64,000 nucleotides of DNA, from the NCBI GenBank assembly GCA_034231615.1, contig CM067306.1, positions 45,762,094-45,826,093 on the forward strand. The letters run 5' to 3'. Each line of letters begins with the position of its first letter. Position 1 is the stretch's first letter. The notes below the pieces were generated by a model. The model did no database searches. It saw only the letters and a program-made list of their open reading frames with translations, and had not been told where the DNA came from. A program made the position numbers and the translations under genes. Source of the stretch: Meghimatium bilineatum (taxonomy: Eukaryota > Mollusca > Gastropoda > Stylommatophora > Philomycidae). This document shows positions 49,473 through 63,753 of the stretch, in pieces.

Positions 49473-51310
49473 GTGTATTGCAGTTTAGTACGTCAGAACT
49501 CGTTGTATTCTGGCATATTACTCACAAATTCATTGTACTGAAGCTTACTACACTAGAATTGAGTGTATTCTGGCCTATTACACTTGATTTCGTTGTAGTG
49601 CAGCTTAAAACGTCAGAACACTTGCGTATTACACACGAATTGGGTGTATTGCAGTTTAAGTACACCAAAACTCGTTGCATTCTGGCAGATTACTCACTAA
49701 TTTGGTGTACTGAAGCTTACTACACCACAACTCAGTGTTTGCTTGTCACAAATATCGTATGTTGTAGCTTACTTCGTTAGAACTGGCGTTACACACGAAT
49801 TGAGTGTATTGCAGTTTAGTACGTCAGAACTCGTTGTATTCTGGCATATTACTCACAAATTCATTGTACTGAAGCTTACTACACTAGAATTGAATGTATT
49901 CTGGTCAATTACACATGATTTCGTTGTATTGCAGAATACTTCAGAACACTGGTGTATTAAACACGCATTGGGAGTAGTGCAGTTTAGTACGCCAGAACTC
50001 GTTGTATTCTGGCATATTAATCACAAATTCATTGCACTGAAGCTTACTACACTAGAATTGAGTGTATAGAGGCCTATTGCACATGATTTCTTTGTATTGC
50101 AGCTTAATACGTCAGAACACTGGCGTATCACATAGGAATTTGGTGTATTCCAGTTTAGTACGGCAAACCTCGTTGTATTCTGGCATATTACTCACAAATT
50201 CATTGTACTGAAGCTTACTACACTAGAATTGAGTATATTCTGGCCCATTACACATGATTTCGTTGTATTGCAGCTTCATACGTCAGAACACTTGCGTATT
50301 ACACACGAATTGGGTGTACTGCACTTTAGTACGCCAAAACTTGTTGTATTCTGGAATATTACTCACAAATTCATTGTACTGAAGCTTACTACACTAGAAT
50401 TGAGTGTATTCTGGCCTATTACACTTGATTTCGTTGTAGTGCAGCTTAAAACGTCAGAACACTTGCGTATTACACACGAATTGGGTGTATTGCAGTTTAA
50501 GTACACCAAAACTCGTTGCATTCTGGCAGATTACTCACTAATTTGGTGTACTGAAGCTTACTACACCACAACTCAGTGTTTGCTTGTCACAAATATCGTA
50601 TGTTGTAGCTTACTTCGTTAGAACTGGCGTTACACACGAATTGAGTGTATTGCAGTTTAGTACGTCAGAACTCGTTGTATTCTGGCATATTACTCACAAA
50701 TTCATTGTACTGAAGCTTACTACACTAGAATTGAATGTATTCTGGTCAATTACACATGATTTCGTTGTATTGCAGAATACTTCAGAACACTGGTGTATTA
50801 AACACGCATTGGGAGTAGTGCAGTTTAGTACGCCAGAACTCGTTGTATTCTGGCATATTAATCACAAATTCATTGCACTGAAGCTTACTACACTAGAATT
50901 GAGTGTATAGAGGCCTATTGCACATGATTTCTTTGTATTGCAGCTTAATACGTCAGAACACTGGCGTATCACATAGGAATTTGGTGTATTCCAGTTTAGT
51001 ACGGCAAACCTCGTTGTATTCTGGCATATTACTCACAAATTCATTGTACTGAAGCTTACTACACTAGAATTGAGTATATTCTGGCCCATTACACATGATT
51101 TCGTTGTATTGCAGCTTAATACGTCAGAACACTGGCGTATTACACACGAATTGGGTGTATTGCAGTTTAGTACACCAAAACTCGTTGTATTCTGGCATAT
51201 TACTCACTAATTTAGTGTACTGAAGCTTACTACACCACAACACAGTTTGCTTGTCACAAATATGTATGTTGTAGCTTACTTCGTTAGAACTGGCGTTACA
51301 CACGAATTGA
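49473..51310 (+). repeat. Module of 11 monomers with Sd, 1,838 bp
   Basis: L171 Sd160, then 841-bp 5-mer (49,804-50,644), then L168 L171 L171 Sc156. Equals 29,722-31,730 minus one 171-bp L, through a fusion in the first L. Confidence 0.9.
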
Positions 51311-52817
51311 GTGTATTGCAGTTTAGTACGTCAGAACTCGTTGTATTCTGGCATATTACTCACAAATTCATTGTACTGAAGCTTACTACACTAGAATTGA
51401 ATGTATTCTGGTCAATTACACATGATTTCGTTGTATTGCAGAATACTTCAGAACACTGGTGTATTAAACACGCATTGGGAGTAGTGCAGTTTAGTACGCC
51501 AGAACTCGTTGTATTCTGGCATATTAGTCACAAATTCATTGCACTGAAGCTTACTACACTAGAATTGAGTGTATAGAGGCCTATTGCAAATGATTTCTTT
51601 GTATTGCAGCGTAATACGTCAGAACACTGGCGTATCACATAGGAATTTTGTGTATTCCAGTTTAGTACGGCAAACCTCGTTGTATTCTGGCATATTACTC
51701 ACAAATTCATTGTACTGAAGCTTACTACACTAGAATTGAGTATATTCTGGCCCATTACACATGATTTCGTTGTATTGCAGCTTCATACGTCAGAACACTT
51801 GCGTATTACACACGAATTGGGTGTACTGCACTTTAGTACGCCAAAACTTGTTGTATTCTGGAATATTACTCACAAATTCATTGTACTGAAGCTTACTACA
51901 CTAGAATTGAGTGTATTCTGGCCTATTACACTTGATTTCGTTGTAGTGCAGCTTAAAACGTCAGAACACTTGCGTATTACACACGAATTGGGTGTATTGC
52001 AGTTTAAGTACACCAAAACTCGTTGCATTCTGGCAGATTACTCACTAATTTGGTGTACTGAAGCTTACTACACCACAACTCAGTGTTTGCTTCTCACAAA
52101 TATCGTATGTTGTAGCTTACTTCGTTAGAACTGGCGTTACACACGAATTGAGTGTATTGCAGTTTAGTACGTCAGAACTCGTTGTATTCTGGCATATTAC
52201 TCACAAATTCATTGTACTGAAGCTTACTACACTAGAATTGAATGTATTCTGGTCAATTACACATGATTTCGTTGTATTGCAGAATACTTCAGAACACTGG
52301 TGTATTAAACACGCATTGGGAGTAGTGCAGTTTAGTACGCCAGAACTCGTTGTATTCTGGCATATTAATCACAAATTCATTGCACTGAAGCTTACTACAC
52401 TAGAATTGAGTGTATAGAGGCCTATTGCACATGATTTCTTTGTATTGCAGCTTAATACGTCAGAACACTGGCGTATCACATAGGAATTTGGTGTATTCCA
52501 GTTTAGTACGGCAAACCTCGTTGTATTCTGGCATATTACTCACAAATTCATTGTACTGAAGCTTACTACACTAGAATTGAGTATATTCTGGCCCATTACA
52601 CATGATTTCGTTGTATTGCAGCTTAATACGTCAGAACACTGGCGTATTACACACGAATTGGGTGTATTGCAGTTTAGTACACCAAAACTCGTTGTATTCT
52701 GGCATATTACTCACTAATTTAGTGTACTGAAGCTTACTACACCACAACACAGTTTGCTTGTCACAAATATGTATGTTGTAGCTTACTTCGTTAGAACTGG
52801 CGTTACACACGAATTGA
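51311..52817 (+). repeat. Module LLLLSdLLLSc, 1,507 bp, extra tandem copy
   Basis: 168+171+171+171+160+168+171+171+156, repeating 49,804-51,310. Not present at the matching place in the first segment. Has several private substitutions (ATTAGTCAC near 51,526, GCAAATGATTTC near 51,587, CAGCGTAAT near 51,608, TTTTGTGTATTCC near 51,646, CTTCTCACAA near 52,091). Confidence 0.9.
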
Positions 52818-54316
52818 GTGTATTGCAGTTTAGTACGTCAGAACTCGTTGTATTCTGGCATATTACTTACAAATTCATTGTACTGAAGCTTACTACACTA
52901 GAATTGAGTATATTCTGGCCCATTACACATGATTTCGTTGTATTGCAGCTTCATACGTCAGAACACTTGCGTATTACACACGAATTGGGTGTACTGCAGT
53001 TTAGTACGCCAAAACTTGTTGTATTCTGGAATATTACTCACAAATTCATTGTACTGAAGCTTACTACACTAGAATTGAGTGTATTCTGGCCTATTACACT
53101 TGATTTCGTTGTAGTGCAGCTTAAAACGTCAGAACACTTGCGTATTACACACGAATTGGGTGTATTGCAGTTTAAGTACACCAAAACTCGTTGCATTCTG
53201 GCAGATTACTCACTAATTTGGTGTACTGAAGCGTACTACACCACAACTCAGTGTTTGCTTGTCACAAATATCGTATGTTGTAGCTTACTTCGTTAGAACT
53301 GGCGTTACACACGAATTGAGTGTATTGCAGTTTAGTACGTCAGAACTCGTTGTATTCTGGCATATTACTCACAAATTCATTGTACTGAAGCTTACTACAC
53401 TAGAATTGAATGTATTCTGGTCAATTACACATGATTTCGTTGTATTGCAGCTTAATACTTCAGAACACTGGTGTATTAAACACGAATTGGGAGTAGTGCA
53501 GTTTAGTACGCCAAAACTCGTTGTATTCTGGCATATTAATCACAAATTCATTGCACTGAAGCTTACTACACTAGAATTGAGTGTATAGAGGCCTATTGCA
53601 CATGATTTCTTTGTATTGCAGCTTAATACGTCAGAACACTGGCGTATCACATAGGAATTTGGTGTATTCCAGTTTAGTACGGCAAACCTCGTTGTATTCT
53701 GGCATATTACTCACAAATTCATTGTACTGAAGCTTACTACACTAGAATTGAGTATATTCTGGCCCATTACACATGATTTCGTTGTATTGCAGCTTAATAC
53801 GTCAGAACACTGGCGTATTACACACGAATTGGGTGTATTGCAGTTTAGTACACCAAAACTCGTTGTATTCTGGCATATTAGTCACTAATTTGGTGTACTG
53901 AAGCTTACTACACCATAACTCAGTGTTTGCTTGTCACAAATATGGTATGTTGTAGCTTACGTCGTTAGAACTGGCGTTACACACGAATTGAGTGTATTGC
54001 AGTTTAGTATGTCAGAACTCGTTGTATTCTGGCATATTACTCACAAATTCATTGTACTGAAGCTTACTAGACTAGAATTGAGTGTATACTGGCCCATTAC
54101 ACATGATTTCGTTGTATTGCAGCTTAATACTTCAGAACACTGGCGTATTAAACACGAATTGGGAGTATTACAGTTTACTAAACCAACTCGTTGTATTGTG
54201 GCATATTACTCACTAATGTGGTGTACTAAAGATTACTACACCACAACACAGTTTGCTTGTCACAAATATGTATGTTGTAGCTTACTTCGTTAGAACTGGC
54301 GTTACACACGAATTGA
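52818..54316 (+). repeat. Module LLSLLLSLS, 1,499 bp
   Basis: Counterpart of 31,731-33,229. The shared TACTTACAAATTC variant and GGGAGTATTACAG confirm the pairing. Confidence 0.92.
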
Positions 54317-55311
54317 GTGTATTGCAGTTTAGTACGTCAGAACTCGTTGTATTCTGGCATATTACTCACAAATTCATTGTACTGAAGCTTACTACACTAG
54401 AATTGAGTATATTCTGGCCCATTACACATGATTTCGTTGTATTGCAGCTTAATACGTCAGAACACTGGCGTATTACACACGAATTGGGTGTATTGCAGTT
54501 TAGTACACCAAAACTCGTTGTATTCTGGCATATTACTCACTAATTTGGTGTACTGAAGCTTACTACACCATAACTCAGTGTTTGCTTGTCACAAATATGG
54601 TATGTTGTAGCTTACGTCGTTAGAACTGGCGTTACACACGAATTGAGTGTATTGCAGTTTAGTATGTCAGAACTCGTTGTATTCTGGCATATTACTCACA
54701 AATTCATTGTACTGAAGCTTACTAGACTAGAATTGAGTGTATACTGGCCCATTACACATGATTTCGTTGTATTGCAGCTTCATACGTCAGAACACTTGCG
54801 TATTACACACGAATTGGGTGTACTGCAGTTTAGTACGCCAAAACTTGTTGTATTCTGGAATATTTCTCACAAATTCATTGTACTGAAGCTTACTACACTA
54901 GAATTGAATGTATTCTGGTCAATTACACATGATTTCGTTGTATTGCAGCTTAATACTTCAGAACACGTGTATTAAACACGAATTGGGAGTAGTGCAGTTT
55001 AGTACGCCAAAACTCGTTGTATTCTGGCATATTAATCACAAATTCATTGCACTGAAGCTTACTACACTAGAATTGAGTGTATAGAGTCCTATTGCACATG
55101 ATTTCGTTGTATTGCAGCTTAATACTTCAGAACACTGGCGTATTAAACACGAATTGGGAGTATTGCAGTTTACTAAACCAACTCGTTGTATTGTGGCATA
55201 TTACTCACTAATGTGGTGTACTAAAGATTACTACACCACAACACAGTTTGCTTGTCACAAATATGTATGTTGTAGCTTACTTCGTTAGAACTGGCGTTAC
55301 ACACGAATTGA
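54317..55311 (+). repeat. Module LSLLLS, 995 bp, internally deleted
   Basis: 171+159+171+169+171+154. Compared with 33,230-35,381 it lacks 1,157 bp. The join is inside the fifth monomer, where GTGTATAGAGTCC is followed directly by GATTTCGTTG and a first-class E part. Confidence 0.9.
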
Positions 55312-56806
55312 GTGTATTGCAGTTTAGTACGTCAGAACTCGTTGTATTCTGGCATATTACTCACAAATTCATTGTACTGAAGCTTACTACACTAGAGTTG
55401 AGTATGTTCTGGCCCATTACACATGATTTCGTTGTATTGCAGCTTCATACGTCAGAACACTTGGGTATTACACACGAATTGGGTGTACTGCAGTTTAGTA
55501 CGCCAAAACTTGTTGTATTCTGGAATATTACTCACAAATTCATTGTACTGAAGCTTACTACACTAGAATTGAATGTATTCTGGTCAATTACACATGATTT
55601 CGTTGTATTGCAGCTTAATACTTCAGAACACGTGTATTAAACACGAATTGGGAGTAGTGCAGTTTAGTACGCCAAAACTCGTTGTATTCTGGCATATTAA
55701 TCACAAATTCATTGCACTGAAGCTTACTACACTAGAATTGAGTGTATAGAGTCCTATTGCACATGATTTCTTTGTATTGCAGCTTAATACGTCAGAACAC
55801 TGGCGTATCACATAGGAATTTGGTGTATTCCAGTTTAGTACGGCAAACCTCGTTGTATTCTGGCATATTACTCACAAATTCATTGTACTGAAGCTTACTA
55901 CACTAGAATTGAGTATATTCTGGCCCATTACACATGATTTCGTTGTATTGCAGCTTAATACTTCAGAACACTGGCGTATTAAACACGAAGTAGGAGTATT
56001 GCAGTTTAGTACTCCAAACTCGTTGTATTCTAGGATATTACTAACAAATTGGGTGCACTGAAACTTACTACACCACAATTCAGTGTTAGCTGATCACAAA
56101 TATGGTATCTTGTAGTTTACTTCGTCAGAACTGGCGTTACACACGAATTGGGTGTATTGCAGTTTAGTACGTATGAACTCGTTGTATTCTGGCATATTAC
56201 TCACAAATTCATTGTACTGAAGCTTACTACACTAGAATTGAATGTATACTGGCCTATTGCACATGATTTCGTTGTATTGCAGCTTAATACTTCAGAACAC
56301 TGGCGTATTAAACACGAAGTAGGAGTATTGCAGTTTGGTACGCCAAAACTCGTTGTATTCTGGCATATTACTCACTAATTTGGTGTACTGAAGCTTACTA
56401 CACCATAACTCAGTGTTTGCTTGTCACAAATATGGTATGTTGTAGCTTACGTCGTTAGATCTGACGTTACACACGAATTGAGTGTATTGCAGTTTAGTAT
56501 GTCAGAACTCGTTGTATTCTGGCATATTACTCACAAATTCATTGTACTGAAGCTTACTAGACTAGAATTGAGTGTATACTGGCCCATTACACATGATTTC
56601 GTTGTATTGCAGCTTAATACTTCAGAACACTGGCGTATTAAACACGAATTGGGAGTATTGCAGTTTACTAAACCTACTCGTTGTATTGTGGCATATTACT
56701 CACTAATGTGGTGTACTAAAGATTACTACACCACAACACAGTTTGCTTGTCACAAATATGTATGTTGTAGCTTACTTCGTTAGAACTGGCGTTACACACG
56801 AATTGA
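55312..56806 (+). repeat. 9-mer HOR, right type, 1,495 bp
   Basis: Counterpart of 35,382-36,875; both carry CACTTGGGTATT. Confidence 0.92.
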
Positions 56807-58292
56807 GTGTATTGCAGTTTAGTACGTCAGAACTCGTTGTATTCTGGCATATTACTCACAAATTCATTGTACTGAAGCTTACTACACTAGAGTTGAGTAT
56901 ATTCTGGCCCATTACACATGATTTCGTTGTATTGCAGCTTCATACGTCAGAACACTTGCGTATTACACACGAATTGGGTGTACTGCAGTTTAGTACGCCA
57001 AAACTTGTTGTATTCTGGAATATTACTCACAAATTCATTGTACTGAAGCTTACTACACTAGAATTGAATGTATTCTGGTCAATTACACATGATTTCGTTG
57101 TATTGCAGCTTAATACTTCAGAACACGTGTATTAAACACGAATTGGAAGTAGTGCAGTTTAGTACGCCAAAACTCGTTGTATTCTGGCATATTAATCACA
57201 AATTCATTGCACTGAAGCTTACTACACTAGAATTGAGTGTATAGAGTCCTATTGCACATGATTTCTTTGTATTGCAGCTTAATACGTCAGAACACTGGCG
57301 TATCACATAGGAATTTGGTGTATTCCAGTTTAGTACGGCAAACCTCGTTGTATTCTGGCATATTACTCACAAATTCATTGTACTGAAGCTTACTACACTA
57401 GAATTGAGTATATTCTGGCCCATTACACATGATTTCGTTGTATTGCAGCTTAATACTTCAGAACACTGGCGTATTAAACACGAAGTAGGAGTATTGCAGT
57501 TTAGTACTCCAAACTCGTTGTATTCTAGGATATTACTAACAAATTGGGTGCACTGAAACTTACTACACCACAATTCAGTGTTAGCTGATCACAAATATGG
57601 TATCTTGTAGTTTACTTCGTCAGAACTGGCGTTACACACGAATTGGGTGTATTGCAGTTTAGTACGTATGAACTCGTTGTATTCTGGCATATTACTCACA
57701 AATTCATTGTACTGAAGCTTACTACACTAGAATTGAATGTATACTGGCCTATTGCACATGATTTCGTTGTATTGCAGCTTAATACTTCAGAACACTGGCG
57801 TATTAAACACGAAGTAGGAGTATTGTAGTTTGGTACGCCAAAACTCGTTGTATTCTAGGATATTACTAACAAATTGGGTGAACTGAAACTTACTACACCA
57901 CAATTCAGTGTTAGCTGATCACAAATATGGTATATTGTAGTTTACTTCGTCAGAACTGGCGTTACACACGAATTGGGTGTATTGCACTTTAGTACGTATG
58001 AACTCGTTGTATTCTGGCATATTACTCACAAATTCATTGTACTGAAGCTTACTAGACTAGAATTGAGTGTATACTGGCCCATTACACATGATTTCGTTGT
58101 ATTGCAGCTTAATACTTCAGAACACTGGCGTATTAAACACGAATTGGGAGTATTGCAGTTTACTACACCAACTCGTTGTATTGTGGCACTAATGTGGTGT
58201 ACTGAAGATTACTACACCACAACACAGTTTGCTTGTCACAAATATGTATGTTGTAGCTTACTTCGTTAGAACTGGCGTTACACACGAATTGA
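56807..58292 (+). repeat. 9-mer HOR, Sa-Sa variant, 1,486 bp
   Basis: Counterpart of 38,371-39,856 with the same 9-bp Sc deletion. One full 9-mer (36,876-38,370) is missing between this and the previous pair. Confidence 0.92.
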
Positions 58293-58947
58293 GTGTATTG
58301 CAGTTTAGTACGTCAGAACTCGTTGTATTCTGGCATATTACTCACAAATTCATTGTACTGAAGCTTACTACACTAGAATTGAGTATATTCTGGCCCATTA
58401 CACATGATTTCGTTGTATTGCAGCTTAATACGTCAGAACACTGGCGTATTACACACGAATTGGGTGTATTGCAGTTTAGTACACCAAAACTCGCTGTATT
58501 CTGGCATATTACTCACTAATTTGGTGTACTGAAGCTTACTACACCATAACTCAGTGTTTGCTTGTCACAAATATGGTATGCTGTAGCTTACGTCGTTAGA
58601 ACTGGCGTTACACACGAATTGAGTGTATTGCAGTTTAGTATGTCAGAACTCGTTGTATTCTGGCATATTACTCACAAATTCATTGTACTGAAGCTTACTA
58701 GACTAGAATTGAGTGTATACTGGCCCATTACACATGATTTCGTTGTATTGCAGCTTAATACTTCAGAACACTGGCGTATTAAACACGAATTGGGAGTATT
58801 GCAGTTTACTAAACCAACTCGTTGTATTGTGGCATATTACTCACTAATGTGGTGTACTAAAGATTACTACACCACAACACAGTTTGCTTGTCACAAATAT
58901 GTATGTTGTAGCTTACTTCGTTAGAACTGGCGTTACACACGAATTGA
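58293..58947 (+). repeat. 4-mer HOR LSLS, 655 bp
   Basis: Counterpart of 39,857-40,511. Confidence 0.92.
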
Positions 58948-60442
58948 GTGTATTGCAGTTTAGTACGTCAGAACTCGTTGTATTCTGGCATATTACTCAC
59001 AAATTCATTGTACTGAAGCTTACTACACTAGAGTTGAGTATATTCTGGCCCATTACACATGATTTCGTTGTATTGCAGCTTCATACGTCAGAACACTTGC
59101 GTATTACACACGAATTGGGTGTACTGCAGTTTAGTACGCCAAAACTTGTTGTATTCTGGAATATTACTCACAAATTCATTGTACTGAAGCTTACTACACT
59201 AGAATTGAATGTATTCTGGTCAATTACACATGATTTCGTTGTATTGCAGCTTAATACTTCAGAACACGTGTATTAAACACGAATTGGGAGTAGTGCAGTT
59301 TAGTACGCCAAAACTCGTTGTATTCTGGCATATTAATCACAAATTCATTGCACTGAAGCTTACTACACTAGAATTGAGTGTATAGAGTCCTATTGCACAT
59401 GATTTCTATGTATTGCAGCTTAATACGTCAGAACACTGGCGTATCACATAGGAATTTGGTGTATTCCAGTTTAGTACGGCAAACCTCGTTGTATTCTGGC
59501 ATATTACTCACAAATTCATTGTACTGAAGCTTACTACACTAGAATTGAGTATATTCTGGCCCATTACACATGATTTCGTTGTATTGCAGCTTAATACTTC
59601 AGAACACTGGCGTATTAAACACGAAGTAGGAGTATTGCAGTTTAGTACTCCAAACTCGTTGTATTCTAGGATATTACTAACAAATTGGGTGCACTGAAAC
59701 TTACTACACCACAATTCAGTGTTAGCTGATCACAAATATGGTATCTTGTAGTTTACTTCGTCAGAACTGGCGTTACACACGAATTGGGTGTATTGCAGTT
59801 TAGTACGTATGAACTCGTTGTATTCTGGCATATTACTCACAAATTCATTGTACTGAAGCTTACTACACTAGAATTGAATGTATACTGGCCTATTGCACAT
59901 GATTTCGTTGTATTGCAGCTTAATACTTCAGAACACTGGCGTATTAAACACGAAGTAGGAGTATTGCAGTTTGGTACGCCAAAACTCGTTGTATTCTAGG
60001 ATATTACTAACAAATTGGGTGAACTGAAACTTACTACACCACAATTCAGTGTTAGCTGATCACAAATATGGTATATTGTAGTTTACTTCGTCAGAACTGG
60101 CGTTACACACGAATTGGGTGTACTGCAGTTTAGTACGTATGAACTCGTTGTATTCTGGCATATTACTCACAAATTCATTGTACTGAAGCTTACTAGACTA
60201 GAATTGAGTGTATACTGGCCCATTACACATGATTTCGTTGTATTGCAGCTTAATACTTCAGAACACTGGCGTATTAAACACGAATTGGGAGTATTGCAGT
60301 TTACTACACCAACTCGTTGTATTGTGGCATATTACTCACTAATGTGGTGTACTGAAGATTACTACACCACAACACAGTTTGCTTGTCACAAATATGTATG
60401 TTGTAGCTTACTTCGTTAGAACTGGCGTTACACACGAATTGA
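58948..60442 (+). repeat. 9-mer HOR, Sa-Sa variant, 1,495 bp
   Basis: Counterpart of 40,512-42,006. Confidence 0.92.
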
Positions 60443-61607
60443 GTGTATTGCAGTTTAGTACGTCAGAACTCGTTGTATTCTGGCATATTACTCACAAATT
60501 CATTGTACTGAAGCTTACTACACTAGAGTTGAGTATATTCTGGCCCATTACACATGATTTCGTTGTATTGCAGCTTCATACGTCAGAACACTTGCGTATT
60601 ACACACGAATTGGGTGTACTGCAGTTTAGTACGCCAAAACTTGTTGTATTCTGGAATATTACTCACAAATTCATTGTACTGAAGCTTACTACACTAGAAT
60701 TGAATGTATTCTGGTCAATTACACATGATTTCGTTGTATTGCAGCTTAATACTTCAGAACACGTGTATTAAACACGAATTGGGAGTAGTGCAGTTTAGTA
60801 CGCCAAAACTCGTTGTATTCTGGCATATTAATCACAAATTCATTGCACTGAAGCTTACTACACTAGAATTGAGTGTATAGAGTCCTATTGCACATGATTT
60901 CTTTGTATTGCAGCTTAATACGTCAGAACACTGGCGTATCACATAGGAATTTGGTGTATTCCAGTTTAGTACGGCAAACCTCGTTGTATTCTGGCATATT
61001 ACTCACAAATTCATTGTACTGAAGCTTACTACACTAGAATTGAGTATATTCTGGCCCATTACACATGATTTCGTTGTATTGCAGCTTAATACTTCAGAAC
61101 ACTGGCGTATTAAACACGAAGTAGGAGTATTGCAGTTTAGTACTCCAAACTCGTTGTATTCTAGGATATTACTAACAAATTGGGTGCACTGAAACTTACT
61201 ACACCACAATTCAGTGTTAGCTGATCACAAATATGGTATCTTGTAGTTTACTTCGTCAGAACTGGCGTTACACACGAATTGGGTGTATTGCAGTTTAGTA
61301 CGTATGAACTCGTTGTATTCTGGCATATTACTCACAAATTCATTGTACTGAAGCTTACTACACTAGAATTGAATGTATACTGGCCTATTGCACATGATTT
61401 CGTTGTATTGCAGCTTAATACTTCAGAACACTGGCGTATTAAACACGAATTGGGAGTATTACAGTTTACTAAACCAACTCGTTGTATTGTGGCATATTAC
61501 TCACTAATGTGGTGTACTAAAGATTACTACACCACAACACAGTTTGCTTGTCACAAATATGTATGTTGTAGCTTACTTCGTTAGAACTGGCGTTACACAC
61601 GAATTGA
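60443..61607 (+). repeat. Module LLLLSLS, 1,165 bp
   Basis: 171+169+171+171+158+171+154. Follows 42,007 to about 42,920, then differs: the sixth monomer continues into an Sc with ATTACAGTTTACTAAACC, the form seen near 33,078 and 54,161. Confidence 0.9.
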
Positions 61608-62262
61608 GTGTATTGCAGTTTAGTACGTCAGAACTCGTTGTATTCTGGCATATTACTCACAAATTCATTGTACTGAAGCTTACTACACTAGAATTGAGTA
61701 TATTCTGGCCCATTACACATGATTTCGTTGTATTGCAGCTTAATACGTCAGAACACTGGCGTATTACACACGAATTGGGTGTATTGCAGTTTAGTACACC
61801 AAAACTCGTTGTATTCTGGCATATTACTCACTAATTTGGTGTACTGAAGCTTACTACACCATAACTCAGTGTTTGCTTGTCACAAATATGGTATGTTGTA
61901 GCTTACGTCGTTAGAACTGGCGTTACACACGAATTGAGTGTATTGCAGTTTAGTATGTCAGAACTCGTTGTATTCTGGCATATTACTCACAAATTCATTG
62001 TACTGAAGCTTACTAGACTAGAATTGAGTGTATACTGGCCCATTACACATGATTTCGTTGTATTGCAGCTTAATACTTCAGAACACTGGCGTATTAAACA
62101 CGAATTGGGAGTATTGCAGTTTACTAAACCAACTCGTTGTATTGTGGCATATTACTCACTAATGTGGTGTACTAAAGATTACTACACCACAACACAGTTT
62201 GCTTGTCACAAATATGTATGTTGTAGCTTACTTCGTTAGAACTGGCGTTACACACGAATTGA
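61608..62262 (+). repeat. 4-mer HOR LSLS, 655 bp
   Basis: 171+159+171+154 (L, Sb, L, Sc). Confidence 0.92.
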
Positions 62263-63098
62263 GTGTATTGCAGTTTAGTACGTCAGAACTCGTTGTATTC
62301 TGGCATATTACTCACAAATTCATTGTACTGAAGCTTACTACACTAGAGTTGAGTATATTCTGGCCCATTACACATGATTTCGTTGTATTGCAGCTTCATA
62401 CGTCAGAACACTTGCGTATTACACACGAATTGGGTGTACTGCAGTTTAGTACGCCAAAACTTGTTGTATTCTGGAATATTTCTCACAAATTCATTGTACT
62501 GAAGCTTACTACACTAGAATTGAATGTATTCTGGTCAATTACACATGATTTCGTTGTATTGCAGCTTAATACTTCAGAACACGTGTATTAAACACGAATT
62601 GGGAGTAGTGCAGTTTAGTACGCCAAAACTCGTTGTATTCTGGCATATTAATCACAAATTCATTGCACTGAAGCTTACTACACTAGAATTGAGTGTATAG
62701 AGTCCTATTGCACATGATTTCTTTGTATTGCAGCTTAATACGTCAGAACACTGGCGTATCACATAGGAATTTGGTGTATTCCAGTTTAGTACGGCAAACC
62801 TCGTTGTATTCTGGCATATTACTCACAAATTCATTGTACTGAAGCTTACTAGACTAGAATTGAGTGTATACTGGCCCATTACACATTATTTCGTTGTATT
62901 GCAGCTTAATACTTCAGAACACTGGCGTATTAAACACGAATTGGGAGTATTGCAGTTTACTACACCAACTCGTTGTATTGTGGCATATTACTCACTAATG
63001 TGGTGTACTGAAGATTACTACACCACAACACAGTTTGCTTGTCACAAATATGTATGTTGTAGCTTACTTCGTTAGAACTGGCGTTACACACGAATTGA
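62263..63098 (+). repeat. 5-mer module LLLLSc, 836 bp
   Basis: 171+169+171+171+154. The fourth L joins the CCAGTTTAGTACGG A part to the ACATTATTTCG D part seen near 34,510, so Sa and one L were lost here. Confidence 0.9.
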
Positions 63099-63753
63099 GT
63101 GTATTGCAGTTTAGTACGTCAGAACTCGTTGTATTCTGGCATATTACTCACAAATTCATTGTACTGAAGCTTACTACACTAGAATTGAGTATATTCTGGC
63201 CCATTACACATGATTTCGTTGTATTGCAGCTTAATACGTCAGAACACTGGCGTATTACACACGAATTGGGTGTATTGCAGTTTAGTACACCAAAACTCGT
63301 TGTATTCTGGCATATTACTCACTAATTTGGTGTACTGAAGCTTACTACACCATAACTCAGTGTTTGCTTGTCACAAATATGGTATGTTGTAGCTTACGTC
63401 GTTAGAACTGGCGTTACACACGAATTGAGTGTATTGCAGTTTAGTATGTCAGAACTCGTTGTATTCTGGCATATTACTCACAAATTCATTGTACTGAAGC
63501 TTACTAGACTAGAATTGAGTGTATACTGGCCCATTACACATGATTTCGTTGTATTGCAGCTTAATACTTCAGAACACTGGCGTATTAAACACGAATTGGG
63601 AGTATTGCAGTTTACTAAACCAACTCGTTGTATTGTGGCATATTACTCACTAATGTGGTGTACTAAAGATTACTACACCACAACACAGTTTGCTTGTCAC
63701 AAATATGTATGTTGTAGCTTACTTCGTTAGAACTGGCGTTACACACGAATTGA
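63099..63753 (+). repeat. 4-mer HOR LSLS, 655 bp
   Basis: 171+159+171+154 (L, Sb, L, Sc), like 34,727-35,381. Confidence 0.92.

Larger units (their letters stand above)
48148..61356 (+). repeat. ~13-kb segment, copy 2 of a long-range duplication
   Basis: Relative to copy 1 it gains one 170-bp monomer in the first module, loses one 171-bp monomer at about 49.6 kb, gains a tandem 1,507-bp module (51,311-52,817), loses 1,157 bp at about 55.1 kb and loses one 1,495-bp 9-mer. Private substitutions shared by both copies (CACTTGGGTATT near 35,530 and 55,460; GGGAGTATTACAG near 33,078 and 54,161; ATATTTCTCAC near 33,775 and 54,861) confirm common origin. Confidence 0.85.
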
